DNA of 64,000 nucleotides. Origin: Mermis nigrescens (taxonomy: Eukaryota > Nematoda > Enoplea > Mermithida > Mermithidae). Shown one piece after another: positions 1 through 10,639 of the stretch. The stretch spans positions 7,763,775-7,827,774 of the forward strand of contig JAVLUZ010000142.1 of NCBI GenBank assembly GCA_036768485.1, in the 5' to 3' direction. Each line of letters opens with the position of its first letter. The stretch's first letter is position 1. A program made the translations under genes and the position numbers. The notes beneath the pieces were generated by a model. It did no database searches. It was not told where the DNA came from and saw nothing but the letters and a program-made list of their open reading frames with translations.

Positions 1-1113
1 ACATGTGCATACCGCATGGGAATTGATGCGTCGAAAGCACCGCGCTTTAAGGATGGTTTTCCTTCCTACGACGGTACAAATTGCAAGATAAATTCACTTA
101 AACATTACAGTACTAAGGAATGGTTGTTGTGTCGGTACTTTTGAGCTCAAATTATCACTGAAAAGATCAACACTGAAGTTTTCTACAATTTTTTTGTTGA
201 CTAATGATTCTGAGGGCCAACAATGTTGATCGGTGGAGGGGTGAAATTCCTATAAAATCATGCTACATGTTTGATCAATCTAAATTATGTATATACGTAC
301 ATAAGTCTTTAGAGTATCATTCACATATGGGCGTGGGGTTTGCAGCCCTCATAATTTGCGATTTTCCCCGTTTTTACCCCCCCCTCGAATTTGGCTGCTG
401 CCCGTACCCTAGGGATTTTTCGATTTAAAATCAGCTGGCTCAAGCCTATTTTTCACTTTCATATCGAGTAATGTGTTTATTGTTTTTAATTTCTCTCTAT
501 ATACATATTTATGTATGCTTTAGCAAAGATAAATTGCGGTGTATGTGATATATGTAGGGGGTGTCCCGCCCGCGTATCTATATATGTACACGATTTCATT
601 CCATCGGCACAACTGCAATTTTTTTTAATTGAAGGAATTTTGTCAAAGTCAAAGCCAAAGAATTTTCGTCAACCAATTCTAATGATTGGCCTACAGTAGC
701 CCGTGGAAAATAGGCATTAACGCTCTGAGCATTCCAGTAAACTTCAGGCAGATGTTGACATTTGATTGCTTTTAACGCCTGCATATTTCAGCAGCTTTCA
801 TTTGGTTAGGTAAATCTAAAATATCGTCCTTTGACAATTTAATGTTTTGCTTTGTAGACTATGATTTCAAGAAAGTCTTACAAATCGCACATATTCTAAG
901 CTGATGAAATGACTATATTACAACATTTTCTGTCCGCTTCCACGCCCATCGGAGTATGTGTAACTTGTAAAGAGATTGGTCAGAGGCTATAAAACAACTC
1001 GTAGTCACTGAGTTGTTGAATAATCGCGTGTTCACTGTACTACAAAATTACAGGGCGATATTGGGGTTGAAAACATCAAAATCTGTCCGAAATTTGCGGA
1101 AATAATGCTCAGT
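1..1113. other. no gene recognised
   Basis: Intergenic or intronic sequence upstream of the first QTMAN exon. Short open frames are present, including one open from base 1 to 146, but none has convincing similarity to the missing QTMAN N-terminus or a supporting start and splice context. No structured repeat stands out. Confidence 0.4.
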
Positions 1114-1364
1114 CATAGGTGGGCAGCACCAAAATTCTGGGGGTGTGTGTGTCTGCAAGATTTTTCGAAGGTCAAAAAATGGTCTTAAAAATAGTGTTAT
1201 GGCGAAAACACACCATTTTTCAAGCGTTTCTCATCGAGCAATATCCATTAACATCGAAGAATTGCGAAAAACAAAAAAATTCAAAAATTGAATTGGGGGG
1301 GGTATTCGGCCTTTTGGGGATGCACTGCACACGCTTAAACCCCCTCCCCCACGCTAGCGTGTGG
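1114..1364 (+). repeat. R1 repeat copy
   Basis: Begins CATAGGTGGGCAGCACC and ends in the C-rich ACGC..GTGTGG end. The internal block (caaaaaatggt, accatttttcaa, tcgagcaatatccatt) aligns with the other R1 copies in this window. Confidence 0.8.
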
Positions 1365-1470
1365 TTCGCACTAGCAGTTTTAATCCATTTTCAGAGACCA
1401 ATGTTGCTAAGGCAATGATACCATTCGAAAATATTAACTTCTTAAAGTTTTGAAATTTTGATATTGATTA

Positions 1471-1530
1471 GGCCCGGGGCCTTTTCAGCCGGGCCCGGGC
1501 CTGTCCTGAGCGGTCGGGCCCGGGTACCCG
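1471..1530. repeat. GC-rich palindromic patch (GGCCCGGG)
   Basis: About 60 bp of overlapping GGCCCGGGCC palindromes in AT-rich surroundings. Comparable GC palindromes occur at 10440, 19545 and at both ends of the hAT-like element at 20919, so this may be the subterminal part of a decayed transposon. No second end was found. Confidence 0.45.
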
Positions 1531-1540
1531 ATCGATCACG

Positions 1541-1855
1541 GATGCGCAGCATGACAATTTTGGGGGTCATATTTTAAAGTGCCTTTTTTGGCCAAAATAT
1601 GGTGGGCTCGCTTCAAAAACATTGTTTTTAGGTGTTTTTTACGATGATCCATGTTTCTAGAGCATAAAAACAAAAAATCTCAAAAAAGAAATAAATAAAT
1701 ATAGTCAAAAATGAGTAAATGGCGCGAAGCGCCGAGAATTTGACACTTTTGAGCGAATAGATAGCTAAAGACGCTTAAAAAGCACCTTTTTACGGATTTT
1801 TGGCATATTTTTAGAAACCTTGGGAAAATCGCGAATTCAGAGGGCTGAACCTCCA
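1541..1855 (+). repeat. R2 repeat copy
   Basis: Starts near gcgcagcatgac, continues through the GTTTTTAGG..TTTCTAGAGCATAAAAAC block, then carries the hairpin GGCGCGAAGCGCC at 1721-1733 and the tail ACACTTTTGAGCGAATAGAT..CTTAAAAAGCACC shared by the other R2 copies. Confidence 0.75.
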
Positions 1856-1919
1856 AGATCGTTTATGGTAGAGAGAGACTGCATATTTTTATTTTTTATT
1901 TATTCTATTTTTCTGACAG

Positions 1920-2090
1920 AAAACTCTTCGCAACATCAGTCCTCAATTTAGCCGAACTTATTGGTCTTAGGCCAGATTTGGACTCTTGTTCGAAGACGTT
2001 ATACTTTCATGAGAATCAGCTAGTCTATCCAGTCAACCGTAGTAAAAGCGAATTCGACTTTCAATATGGATACGCTCAGATTCTATCCTG
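1920..2090 (+). CDS. QTMAN exon A (DUF3524 part)
   Basis: Acceptor ttctgacag|a, donor tcctg|gtaagt. The exon opens with one base finishing a codon from an upstream exon and ends with two bases (TG) of a Cys codon. It encodes the HENQL motif region, the most conserved part of the N-terminal domain. Confidence 0.88.
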
Positions 2091-5000
2091 GTAAGTATGA
2101 ATATTGAAGGCGATTCGCTTGCTTATAGCGGTTGTTGTTTCCTAATATTATTATTTGGACTTTAATATTTAAATACAGTTTGGCACACATGTAACAGGGC
2201 GATGAGGGAAATCCCACCCGATGTAATTTTTATTCACCCGGACTTTCCCAAAAATATTGCCTGTTTGCGAATCTTAATGCTTCTTGTTATGTTGTCAAAA
2301 TAAAGACGCTCATTTACCCCTTCCCCAATCGATGAGTAACCTAGTCGTAAAATTTGAAGTCGTTCTTAGCCGAAAAAAATTTTGAAAGGTAAGATAATGC
2401 ACGAAAAGATGGAGAAATCGCATGCCTTTGACTTAAAGTCTTCAGATTTTCGGCGCTTCGCGCCGGGTATGAAGTATTTTCTACAATTTTGACGCTACCA
2501 AAAAACGGTCTTTTTAGCCTTCTGAGTTATAAAAATAAAATTTTTTGAAAAGTTCGAATTCTACGATATTAATGGATAGAGCACGCATGTGGAAAAACGT
2601 CGAAAAATGCGATTTTTATGAGCTATCCCAACGAATTTTCCAAGATAGGCCTTTTTTGCTAAAAATAACAATGGGTACAAGTCTAAAACTTTCTTTACAT
2701 TTCTGGCAACGCTCTATCATTCTAGAACATGAAAACAGGAAAATTAAAAAATAATTACATAAAAATCGAATAGATTGAACAAAATATAGTAAAAAATGTT
2801 TATATGGCGCGAAGCGCCGAAACTTTGAGATTTTTGTGCCAAAATGAGCTAAAAGCTTGAAAAAGCACACTTTTTACAATTTGTCCGAAAAATCGACAAT
2901 TCTGGGGGTGGCTCGCAGCCATTTTGTTGGGGGTCAGTTGTGATTCTCGGGATCTCAAACCCCTCCCCTCCTAAGAACACGTAAGAGCCTGCATACATGT
3001 TCTTTTTTATTGATTCTAAACCAAAAAATTGCCAGCAAAACTTCATTTTCGACTAATTACGATTCTTCTTTTTCAATTTAGTGCTGAAAAATGGGATGAC
3101 GAGCTCGATACACTGGAATCTGACGATTGTACAGCCTATGGTTTTTAACTTAGCGCACGGCGAGCGAGTACGCATTTTCTGTAGTATACATAATTGTAAT
3201 TAATTTGATAATAAATTAATAATTCTTGTAAAAAATTTTTATGCTTGCTCGGAACAAGCAGGGTGGGAACCACCGAAAAAGTACTTAACTTTTCTTTACG
3301 CCATCAGGAGTGAAAAATTTTTAACTAGAAATGAACATATTTTCAGCAGCACACATAGGCATGGGGTTGCCGCCCTCCTTGGCCAAATCCTGGATACGAG
3401 CGTGGAAATTCTGGGGGTCAAGCCCACTAAGTTTCTAAAACATGCCTTTTTGGGCTAAAAACGATAACTACGTTAATCCACACTTTGTCATCAATTTCAA
3501 GCGCTTTTGCAGAAAATTTTCGATTTTCATTTATTCTTGACCTCTATCTAGCCATTTTTTTCCCAAAAATCCCATTTTTTTATTCTGGGGGTTTTCTAGA
3601 CTGCTCAATCCCCTCCTCCCCACACCCATGTGCATTTCTAATCTGGACTGGACCAACCAGAATCCAGGAGACACAAGAATTAAATTTTCGAAATTTTTTA
3701 ATTTTTTTCATGATTTTTCGATGCCAATAGGTAGAGCTCGATGATAAACATATAAAATGGTGTTTTTGCCTTTTCCCTAATTTTTCGGCATTTTTTTGAC
3801 TTTCAAAACTTGCGGACTCAAACCCCTCAGGATTTAGACGTCGTCCATGTGTAGTCAATGGTGTTCTTCGTTAGTCAGCGTTCATTCCGAGTATCGATCG
3901 AGGTCTCTCAGAACGCGTACGACATACATGTAGCGGCTGGAACTTTCGGGTGGAGGGTTTTCGGCAAACATGCACAGCATGGAAATTCGTGGTAAGCTGA
4001 AATTGTACAGTGCCTTTTTTAAAATTTCCAAAAAGAAATCGAAAAATGTCGAACAAATTGAAGAGAGTCAAAACACGAGTAATTGGCGCGAAGCGTAGAA
4101 AATTTGACACTTTTGAGCAAATAGATGGCTAAAAAGGCTTAAAAAAGCCCCTTTTCTACGACTATTTGAGGAAACTTTCGGAAAATCGCGAATTCTCAGG
4201 GGGTGACAAAATTGACGCCTATAACGGTCAAAAACGCAATTTTTGACAGGTGGTGGTGGGGTCAAGAGTTTCCTGGTTTTGCGGGAATGGGGGGACGACC
4301 ACACCTGGGCGTGGGGGGTATGGGGGGTATGCACCCCCCAGAAACCAAAATACCCCCCATCAGAATTCAATTTTTGAAAATTTTTTTCGTTTTTTCGCAA
4401 TTTTTTGATGCCAATGGATAGTGCTTGATGAGAAACGTCGAAAAATGGTGTTTTTATCGCCATACCACCATTTTTAAGGCCATTTTTCGACCTTCAAAAA
4501 AATCTTGCACCTCCCCCCCAGAATTTTCTTGCTGCCCACGTATGGGGACGACCAAGTTTGGGTGGGGTATCCCCTAATCCCTGTTACATGAATGCATATG
4601 ATGATTATCACCAGGACCGTATCCAGGGAGGCGGGGGCCTGCCCCCCCGAATAGGAAAACATTTTTCTCTCCCAAGGGTCCCCCAAAGGGAAAAATGAGA
4701 AATTGGCGAAGTGCGTCTGAAACACCGCCAGAACAGGTTTTTAGCGCACTTTTGAGCTAGTAAACTCAAAGATTTATTGTTTTTGTATAGTTTTATCATC
4801 TAAATCGCTAAATATCGCTCAAATTTGAGTTAGACATAGAGAGCATGTCAATTTTTTCTAGCGCTGTGCGCCGGATTCATTGTTTTGCTATAGTTTTTGC
4901 CTTCTAGCTCACTCAAAACAGCTCAAATTTGATTTATGACATGGGAAACATGAAATTTTTCTGGCGCTCCGCGCCGTATTTATTGTTTATTATATTCTTT

Positions 5001-7559
5001 GTCTTCTATCCCGCTCAAAACCGCTCAAATTTGAACTTGACATGCAGAATATGTCAATTTTTTGGCGCTTGGCGCCGAATTATTCATAATCCGTATTGTT
5101 TTTCTCTGTAAAGCACAATGATTAAGTACAGAGGCAAGATATAAGAAATAATTCGTCGATTAAGTGATGAGAAATCAGCTTAAATAATAAATTTGCTGTA
5201 GATCAATATGAAATATAGTGAAAATTTTTTAATTTTTTTGTTGACATTTTTCTTGACCATCGTATAGAGCTCGTCGAGATACGCTCAAAACTGCCTTAAT
5301 TTTCGCCCATCTCCTAATGGTTCTCGAGATATTTAACCTCAACATTTTCGGCCTCCCCTCGAAATGAAATCCTGGATACGGGCCTGATTATCACCATACC
5401 TGGGCGTCCCAGAAACGAAAATACCCCCCCCTAGAATTCAATTTTTAAACATTTTTGTTGTTGTTTCTTTTCGCATTTTTTGATGCCAATGGATAGTGCT
5501 AGATGAGAAACGTTGAAAAATTGTGTTTTTTCGCCATACCACCATTTTAAGGTCACATTTTTTGACCTTTGAAAAAATCTTGCACCGCCTGCCCCCAGAA
5601 CTTTGGTGCCGTCCACCTAAGATTATCACTGATTTGTCAATTTTCATTTATTACAGCATGTGCGCCGATCATATTTTATTCAATTCGTCGTTCAATTTGC
5701 GTAGTTTCGTCGACGGCGTTGATTCTTTCCTATCTTTCATTCCATCAGATGCAAGGATCAAAGATGTTGCCGAATGCATTAGGCCGAAATGCAAGGTTCT
5801 TTATTATCCCATGTTGTATCCTTCTTGTGTGGAACAAATGGGCCGCGATGATTCTACTTTACACATTTCATGGCCGCATAGGTGGTAAGATAATAGTCAG
5901 ACGTGCACAACCTGGGAATTCTGAGGAATAAGTGAAAAAGTTTTTCTGAAGTGCCTTCTTGGGCTCAAAAATGGTGGTCACCACACGTGTTCTTGCGGGG
6001 GGATGGTTGGGGGGTTTGATCCCCCAGAATGGCATATGACCCCGCGCAAATTGACTGCGCTGCGAGCCCACCCCCTCAGAATTGTGTAAAAGTTGGCCAG
6101 AGTCGTTAAATGTGTGCTTTTTGAGCGTTTCTGGCTCAAAAATCTCAAATTTTCGTTGCTTCGCACTATATAACACATTTTTTTGACTATATTTTATTCA
6201 ATTTATTCGATTTTTTTTCCAATTTTTAGCGAAATTTTTTTGCGTTTTTTGGTTTTTACAAAAAACCAGCATTGTATATAGAGTTTTTTATAGAGTTTCT
6301 CTTTTTCAACCCATCGTTTTTTAGTGCAAAAAAGGCACTTGATGAAAATTTTTTGATGGCGGGTACGCGTCAAAGACATCACTTTTTGACGTTTCCGACG
6401 ATGCTCTATCCTTCTAGAACATAAAAACGAATAATTTTCGCCAAAATATCAAAAAAAACTCGTGTAAATTGAAGAAAAAGCAATCAAAAAATGATTATAT
6501 AGCGCGATGCACCTAAAATTTGCACTTTTAGACAAACAGATGACTAAAAACGCTTAAGCAGCACCTTTTCTGCGAATTGTTTCTGAAAAATCACGACTTC
6601 TGGGATGAAAAAATTTCCGGTGGTTAAAGTCTTTCTGGGAGGTGAAAACTGAAAACCCTTAGATCACGCATGCTTTTGGCTACATACGAGTAATTCACAT
6701 CTGTATTAAGCATTGATTGAGTTTTGAAATAGCTTTTGAAATCACAAACGTGTACAAGCTTAGAATCTTCAATAACGTGAATGGCTTACGTAGGCAGGAC
6801 CACAGGCAATCCGAAAATCTTGAAATATCAAAAAAGGCCAAAAGTAGATGGTAAGGGCCGAAAAACGCCGTTTTTCGACGTTTCTCATTTTGCTCTTTCC
6901 ATTCGCATTGAAGCGTGGTGAAAAGATGTTAAAAAATAATTGAATTTTGTCAGTCCGCGAGGAAGGTTTTTTGAATCATAGTGCAAATTTCTGCAGGCAC
7001 GTATGTCTATCTGGGGGAATGGGGGTTCGGACGCCCACAAAATTCAGAAAAATATGACTTTTTAAACGTTATTTTGTGCTATTTTTGGCTTTTTGTGGGC
7101 TTAGTCCCCAAAAAATTGGTGATCTTTAATCGCCTAAAAATTGAAAAATCCCATTTTTCAACATTTCTCATCGAGCACTATCCATTGGCATCAAAAAATT
7201 GCGAAAAAACGAAAAAAATTTGAATTCTGGGGGAAGTATTTTGGTTTCAAGGGGGTGCATACCCCCACGCCCAAGTATGCGTAAGACTAACAAATACAGA
7301 TCGTCTAAATTATGAATTCCAAGTATCCTGGAATATTTTTATTGCTTTTTCGTCGTAGCTTTTGGCAGACTTTTTTCACTATTACCGAACTCTATAGTAA
7401 TCTGCAGTCATAAATTTATATGTTTTTGTGTCAGTCTTTACTTTCGCAGGGAACACGACAAGGACCCCGAAACTTTTTTTAAAGTTCTGTTCAAATTGAA
7501 GTCGGAGGGATTTGACTTCAGATTAATCGTACTCGGCGAAAGTTACGATGAAAAACCGA
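1920..7559 (+). CDS. tRNA-queuosine alpha-mannosyltransferase (QTMAN / GTDC1), partial gene
   Basis: Family role: transfers mannose to queuosine at the wobble position of tRNA-Asp. Coding exons are 1920-2090, 5657-5884 and 7450-7559. Phases join cleanly (TG|C, then TG|G), giving one frame of about 169 codons. The protein shows FATSVLNLAELIGLRPDL, LYFHENQLVYPV, DFQYGYAQILSC, then CADHILFNSSFN, IRPKCKVLYYPM, and across the last junction WPHRWEHDKDPETFF and RLIVLGESYDEKPS. These are the conserved N-terminal (DUF3524) blocks and the start of the GT-like domain of GTDC1. The vertebrate protein is about 450 residues, so more than half is absent. The start exon is probably left of the window. No exon for the rest of the GT domain was recognised between 7560 and 23500. 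Introns are stuffed with R1 and R2 copies. Identification is strong; completeness is unknown. Confidence 0.87.
2560..2945 (+). repeat. R2-related repeat
   Basis: Contains TTCTAGAACATGAAAAC, AAAATATAGTAAAAAATG and the hairpin GGCGCGAAGCGCC at 2806-2818, followed by the GAGCTAAAAGCTTGAAAAAGCAC tail. Another hairpin, in opposite orientation, sits at 2452-2464 just upstream, so this may be two fused copies. Confidence 0.6.
3082..3148 (+). CDS. candidate alternative terminal exon of QTMAN
   Basis: A good acceptor (cttctttttcaatttag|t) opens a short frame encoding AEKWDDELDTLESDDCTAYG F and stop TAA at 3146-3148. AATAAA follows at 3210-3215. One leading base completes the split Cys codon left by exon A (TG|T), so the join is in frame and would give a truncated protein with an acidic tail. 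It could instead be the last exon of another transcript or chance. Only the splice site, phase and poly(A) signal support it. Confidence 0.3.
3160..3968. other. intronic repeat debris
   Basis: Within the QTMAN intron. Fragments such as cacataggcatggggttgccgcc and gaccaaccagaatccaggag resemble pieces of the local repeat families. No open frame is believable. Confidence 0.4.
3969..4205 (+). repeat. R2 repeat copy
   Basis: Starts CATGCACAGCATGGAAATTC, has a damaged hairpin GGCGCGAAGCGTAG at 4085-4098, then the GAGCAAATAGATGGCTAAAAAGGCTTAAAAAAGC tail and ends at gcgaattctcaggggg. Confidence 0.75.
4299..4545 (-). repeat. R1 repeat copy
   Basis: Inverted copy from ccacacctgggcgtgg to gctgcccacgtatgg, with the characteristic ccatcag..gaattcaattttt and gtgttttta..cgccataccacc blocks. 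Sits in the QTMAN intron. Confidence 0.85.
4740..5110 (-). repeat. degenerate tandem repeat, about 102-bp unit with hairpin core
   Basis: Three units each contain GCGCC-type hairpins (4861-4872, 4963-4975, 5064-5076), spaced about 103 and 101 bp, with shared flanks CTCAAATTTGA..GACATG and TTTATTGTTT. The hairpin is the R2 hairpin in reverse orientation. Confidence 0.7.
5396..5622 (-). repeat. R1 repeat copy
   Basis: Inverted R1 from ccatacctgggcg to ggtgccgtccaccta, ending only about 35 bp upstream of QTMAN exon B. Confidence 0.8.
5657..5884 (+). CDS. QTMAN exon B
   Basis: Acceptor tttattacag|c, donor cataggtg|gtaaga. Length 228 bp. The first base completes the Cys codon and the last two begin the Trp codon of WPHRW. 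It encodes CADHILFNSSFNLRSFVDG and IRPKCKVLYYPM, then STLHISWPHR. It is compact here: the long low-conservation insert I recall from the vertebrate protein before WPHRW is missing. Confidence 0.9.
5980..6240 (-). repeat. R2-related repeat, inverted
   Basis: Contains aaaagttggccagag, gtgtgctttttgagcg and tgactatattttattcaatttattcg, the reverse complement of the R2 core. It abuts a + strand R2 copy, forming a head-to-head pair. Confidence 0.55.
6241..6610 (+). repeat. R2 repeat copy
   Basis: Shows cgcgtcaaagacatc, gacgatgctctatccttctagaacataaaaacg, gcaatcaaaaaatgattatata and the remnant hairpin gcgcgatgcacc, then the R2 tail. Confidence 0.65.
6996..7130 (+). repeat. R6 repeat copy
   Basis: Matches the reverse complement of 50840-50965: both contain gcacgtatgtct-like ends, ggttcggacgcccac, attttgtgctatttttggc and gggcttagtccccaaaaaattgg. 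Confidence 0.65.
7131..7280 (+). repeat. truncated R1 repeat copy
   Basis: Right half of R1 only, from ttgaaaaatcccatttttcaac to ccccacgcccaagtatg, fused to the R6 copy. Confidence 0.7.
7450..7559 (+). CDS. QTMAN exon C (start of GT-like domain)
   Basis: Acceptor ctttcgcag|g. The first base completes Trp of WPHRWEHDKDPETFF. Then KVLFKLKSEGFDFRLIVLGE and SYDEKPS follow. I end it at a plausible donor ccga|gtaatt (7560). Without splicing, the frame stops at TAA 7565-7567, directly after SN. The family continues here for another long stretch, so either a later exon was missed, lies beyond recognition, or the gene is truncated. Confidence 0.83.
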
Positions 7560-7627
7560 GTAATTAACAAATATGCAATAAGGATAAAATAATCTTTTGT
7601 TCATGAGGTTATTGAGTGCCGCCATGC

Positions 7628-7815
7628 ATGCACAGCATAGGAATTCTGGAGGGGTGCAACCGAAAAAATTTTTCTAAAGCGCCTTTTTCGGGCACAAAAC
7701 AATTGTTACGACAAAACACCATTTTTGGCGTTTATGAAAATTCAGTGGCAGTCAATAAAATATAGTCAAAAATGATTGCGGGGAAGTGTGAAAAACTTTA
7801 AGCAATCCACTTTCC
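7628..7815 (+). repeat. R2 repeat copy (short)
   Basis: Starts CATGCACAGCATAGGAATTCTGG, runs through acaccatttttggcg and aaaatatagtcaaaaatga, and is internally deleted compared with 24048-24365. Confidence 0.65.
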
Positions 7816-7817
7816 AG

Positions 7818-8110
7818 ACATGTACAGTATGGGAATTCTGGGGGCAAACAGAAAATTTTTAAACCTTTTTACTCAACAACGATAGGTATGCGTGGCGATT
7901 AGAACAAAACGATTGAAAATTTGGAAAAAATTTGAAAAAATCGAGTAAATCTAACAATATATATTCAAAAAACGAGTGTTCACTATACTCGTACATATAA
8001 TGCAAAGCGCTGAAAAATTGACTTTTGAGCCAAAAGATCGCTAATAATGCTTAAAAGAGCATATTTTCTTGGAAATTTTCGAAAAATCGCAAATTCTTGG
8101 GGAGAGGGGT
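7818..8110 (+). repeat. R2 repeat copy
   Basis: Starts CATGTACAGTATGGGAATTCTGGGGG, follows the previous copy directly and has a decayed hairpin (gcaaagcgctg). Ends near gcaaattcttggggag. Confidence 0.65.
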
Positions 8111-8116
8111 CGAAAA

Positions 8117-8315
8117 CCACGCGTGGGCGTGAGTGGGGGGAGGTGGGTTGGGGTATGCATCCCCCAAAGGCCGAATACCCCATAATTCAATTTTTGAATT
8201 TTTTAGAAACGTTTAAAAATGGTGTTTTTTTCACCATACTACCATTTTTAGGACCATTTCTTGACCTTTGAAAAATCTTGCACCCCCTCTGAATTTTGGT
8301 GCTGCACACCTATGG
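8117..8315 (-). repeat. R1 repeat copy, internally shortened
   Basis: Inverted R1 from ccacgcgtgggcg to ggtgctgcacacctatgg. It lacks about 45 bp of the middle. Confidence 0.75.
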
Positions 8316-8881
8316 TGAAAACCCCCTAACTCGTCTTGGATTACATGTGTGTATCCCCCTCTCCAAGAGATCGTGCATGTTGAGTTCCTATACACCTTAA
8401 CTCTAAGTTACGCTAGAGTCAACTTGAGAGTGATCCTTTATGAGAAACGACTGAGAATTTTGGGATTAGCGAGTGATTTCTCGCATCGTTGTTGTAATAA
8501 GAACACAAATCTAAACTTGCTCACACTTGCGTCAAACTTCTGGTTAAAACTCACCTTTCTCAGGTTTTCCCGCGTACATAAATCGCTTAAATGGCTCAAA
8601 AAATCATGATGAAGTAAAAATAAACTTGAAAACATTGAAATTTATTCGGTAGTAATAATTCCGTGAACAAAAGATTCTAAATACATAGATGTAAATTTAT
8701 TTATTAAAGATGATTAATACATATGTACATATAAAAGATGTTTGTAAACTGAAAACATATCGAGATTTTCTTCATATTTGTCCCTTCTATAATCGTTACG
8801 GTAAAACTTACGAGTAAATATCGCGTATTGCCTAAAATTGAGAGAATTACCGAAATTCGCTAAGTTTGATTGAAACAAGAG
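8316..8881. other. no gene recognised
   Basis: Short open frames exist on both strands around 8349-8635, but they overlap antiparallel, show no family similarity and have no clear splice sites. Nothing else seen. Confidence 0.4.
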
Positions 8882-9040
<159 letters not shown>

Positions 9041-9303
9041 GTAATAACTGCGCCCGCCTGCTTCCTGCAGTGATACGCAAAATAAAGCTTGCAAGTTAGC
9101 ATTAATCTTTAATCGTTCGCTATTGTTGTCATAAATACGATAACGTGACCATAGGCACGAAATCACTCACGGGAGACGAGCAGAAAACTTTTCAGCCCCC
9201 CCCAGAATTTTTGATTTTCCGATAAAAACTTAAAATACGTCTTGTTTTTCTTTTGGCTATGTTTTGTTCAATTTAATCGAATATACTTCTGAAGCGTCAT
9301 AAG

Positions 9304-9559
9304 CATACGTGGGCAGCAAGAAAATTCTGGGGGGTGCAAGATTTTTCGAAGGTCAAAAAATGGCCTTAAAAATGGTGGTATGGCGATAAAAACACCATTT
9401 TTCGACGTTTCTCATCAAGCACTATCCATTGGCATCAAAAAATTGCGAAAAGAACGAAAAAAAATTTCAAAAATTGAATTCTGTGGGGGTATTTTGATTT
9501 CTGGGGGTATTTTGGTTTCTGGGGTGCATACCCCCCAAACCCCCCACGCCCAGGTGTGG
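9304..9559 (+). repeat. R1 repeat copy
   Basis: One of the best preserved copies: CATACGTGGGCAGCAAG at the left, ccccccacgcccaggtgtgg at the right, with two GGGGGTATTTTGRTTTCTG blocks near the right end. Confidence 0.9.
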
Positions 9560-9591
9560 TCATAAGTGGTGCTTTTTCATCGCGTACCCAC

Positions 9592-9849
9592 CACAGGTGG
9601 GCGGGACCAAAATTCTGGGGGTGCAATATTTTTCAAAGGTCAAAAAATAGCCTTAAAAATTGTGGTATGGCGAATAAACACAATTTTTAAATGTTCCCCA
9701 TCGAGCTCAATCCATTGGCATAAAAAGATTGCGAAAAAACAGAAAAAAATTTCAAAAATTGAATTCTGGGGGTATCTTGGTTTCTGGGGGAGAGGTAGTT
9801 TGATTTTTTGGGGATACATACCCCCAAACCCCCCCACGCTTAGATGTGG
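9592..9849 (+). repeat. R1 repeat copy in tandem with the previous one
   Basis: Same orientation, separated from the copy at 9304 by about 32 bp. Starts caggtgggcgggaccaaaat, ends ccacgcttagatgtggg. Confidence 0.85.
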
Positions 9850-10630
9850 GTACCCACCGTTTTCGAGTCCAAAAAGGCAGTCTAGAGAACATTTTTGAGC
9901 TCACCTAAAATTTCCATGCTGTGTCAAATGGAGTGAGTTACATAGCTATAAAATTTTCTTAATTGAAAAAGGTAGAAAGGAAAGCGTGTATAACTCAAAA
10001 GTTTGGACATGGAAGGATCAATAGAAATACGACTACAGAATTTGACAAATAAATGAGTTTAAATCAATTAAAAAGTTGAGGATGTGGAAACAGTAAAAAT
10101 TAACGTATTTTTTTCTGCATCGAATCATCTTGATATTGAAGATTCGAAATTCTATGTGATCTGTGATTCAAAGGTAAAAAGGTGCATAAGATTGTAAGTA
10201 TTGGCTAAAACTTCACGCTTTGCAGTATGCATATTTATTAGCAGTTTTAAAAATTGGAATTCTTTGGTGTCAGCGGGGTTTTTTGGCTGTTTAACAACTT
10301 AATTTTGGAAATTTTCTGATCATAAGTGGTGCAGTTCATACATGCGCATGGTCAACAGCTCTGGGAGGGAGTAAACCGACTTTCCTAGGGGTGAGTGATT
10401 TTTCGCTTCAAACTTCGATACCCTATACAGTAAACGACCGAAGCTCCAAAATTTTGCTCCGGCCGAAGCCGAAGCTTCGGCCAGCTCTAGCTTCAGCTTC
10501 GGCCGAAGGCCGTATCTGTATAAATTCGTTAGTCTTATTCTGATTAGAACGAAGAGTGAATTGCGAATTGAGTCATAAATGTGAAAGTTAAGCTTGATTA
10601 TGTTCAGGAGTAGATGGAAGTAATAAAACG
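9850..10630. other. no gene recognised; GAAGCTTCGGCC palindromes
   Basis: At 10455-10517 a run of GGCCGAAGC/GCTTCGGCC palindromes lies in AT-rich sequence, similar in style to the GC-palindrome patches at 1471 and 19545. Remaining sequence is featureless. Confidence 0.45.
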
Positions 10631-10639
10631 GTGTCATTC

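Noticed and set aside
4068..4463. 131-codon minus-strand frame
   Set aside because: Spans R2 and R1 copies; the same peptide words recur at other R1 copies, so it is repeat read-through.
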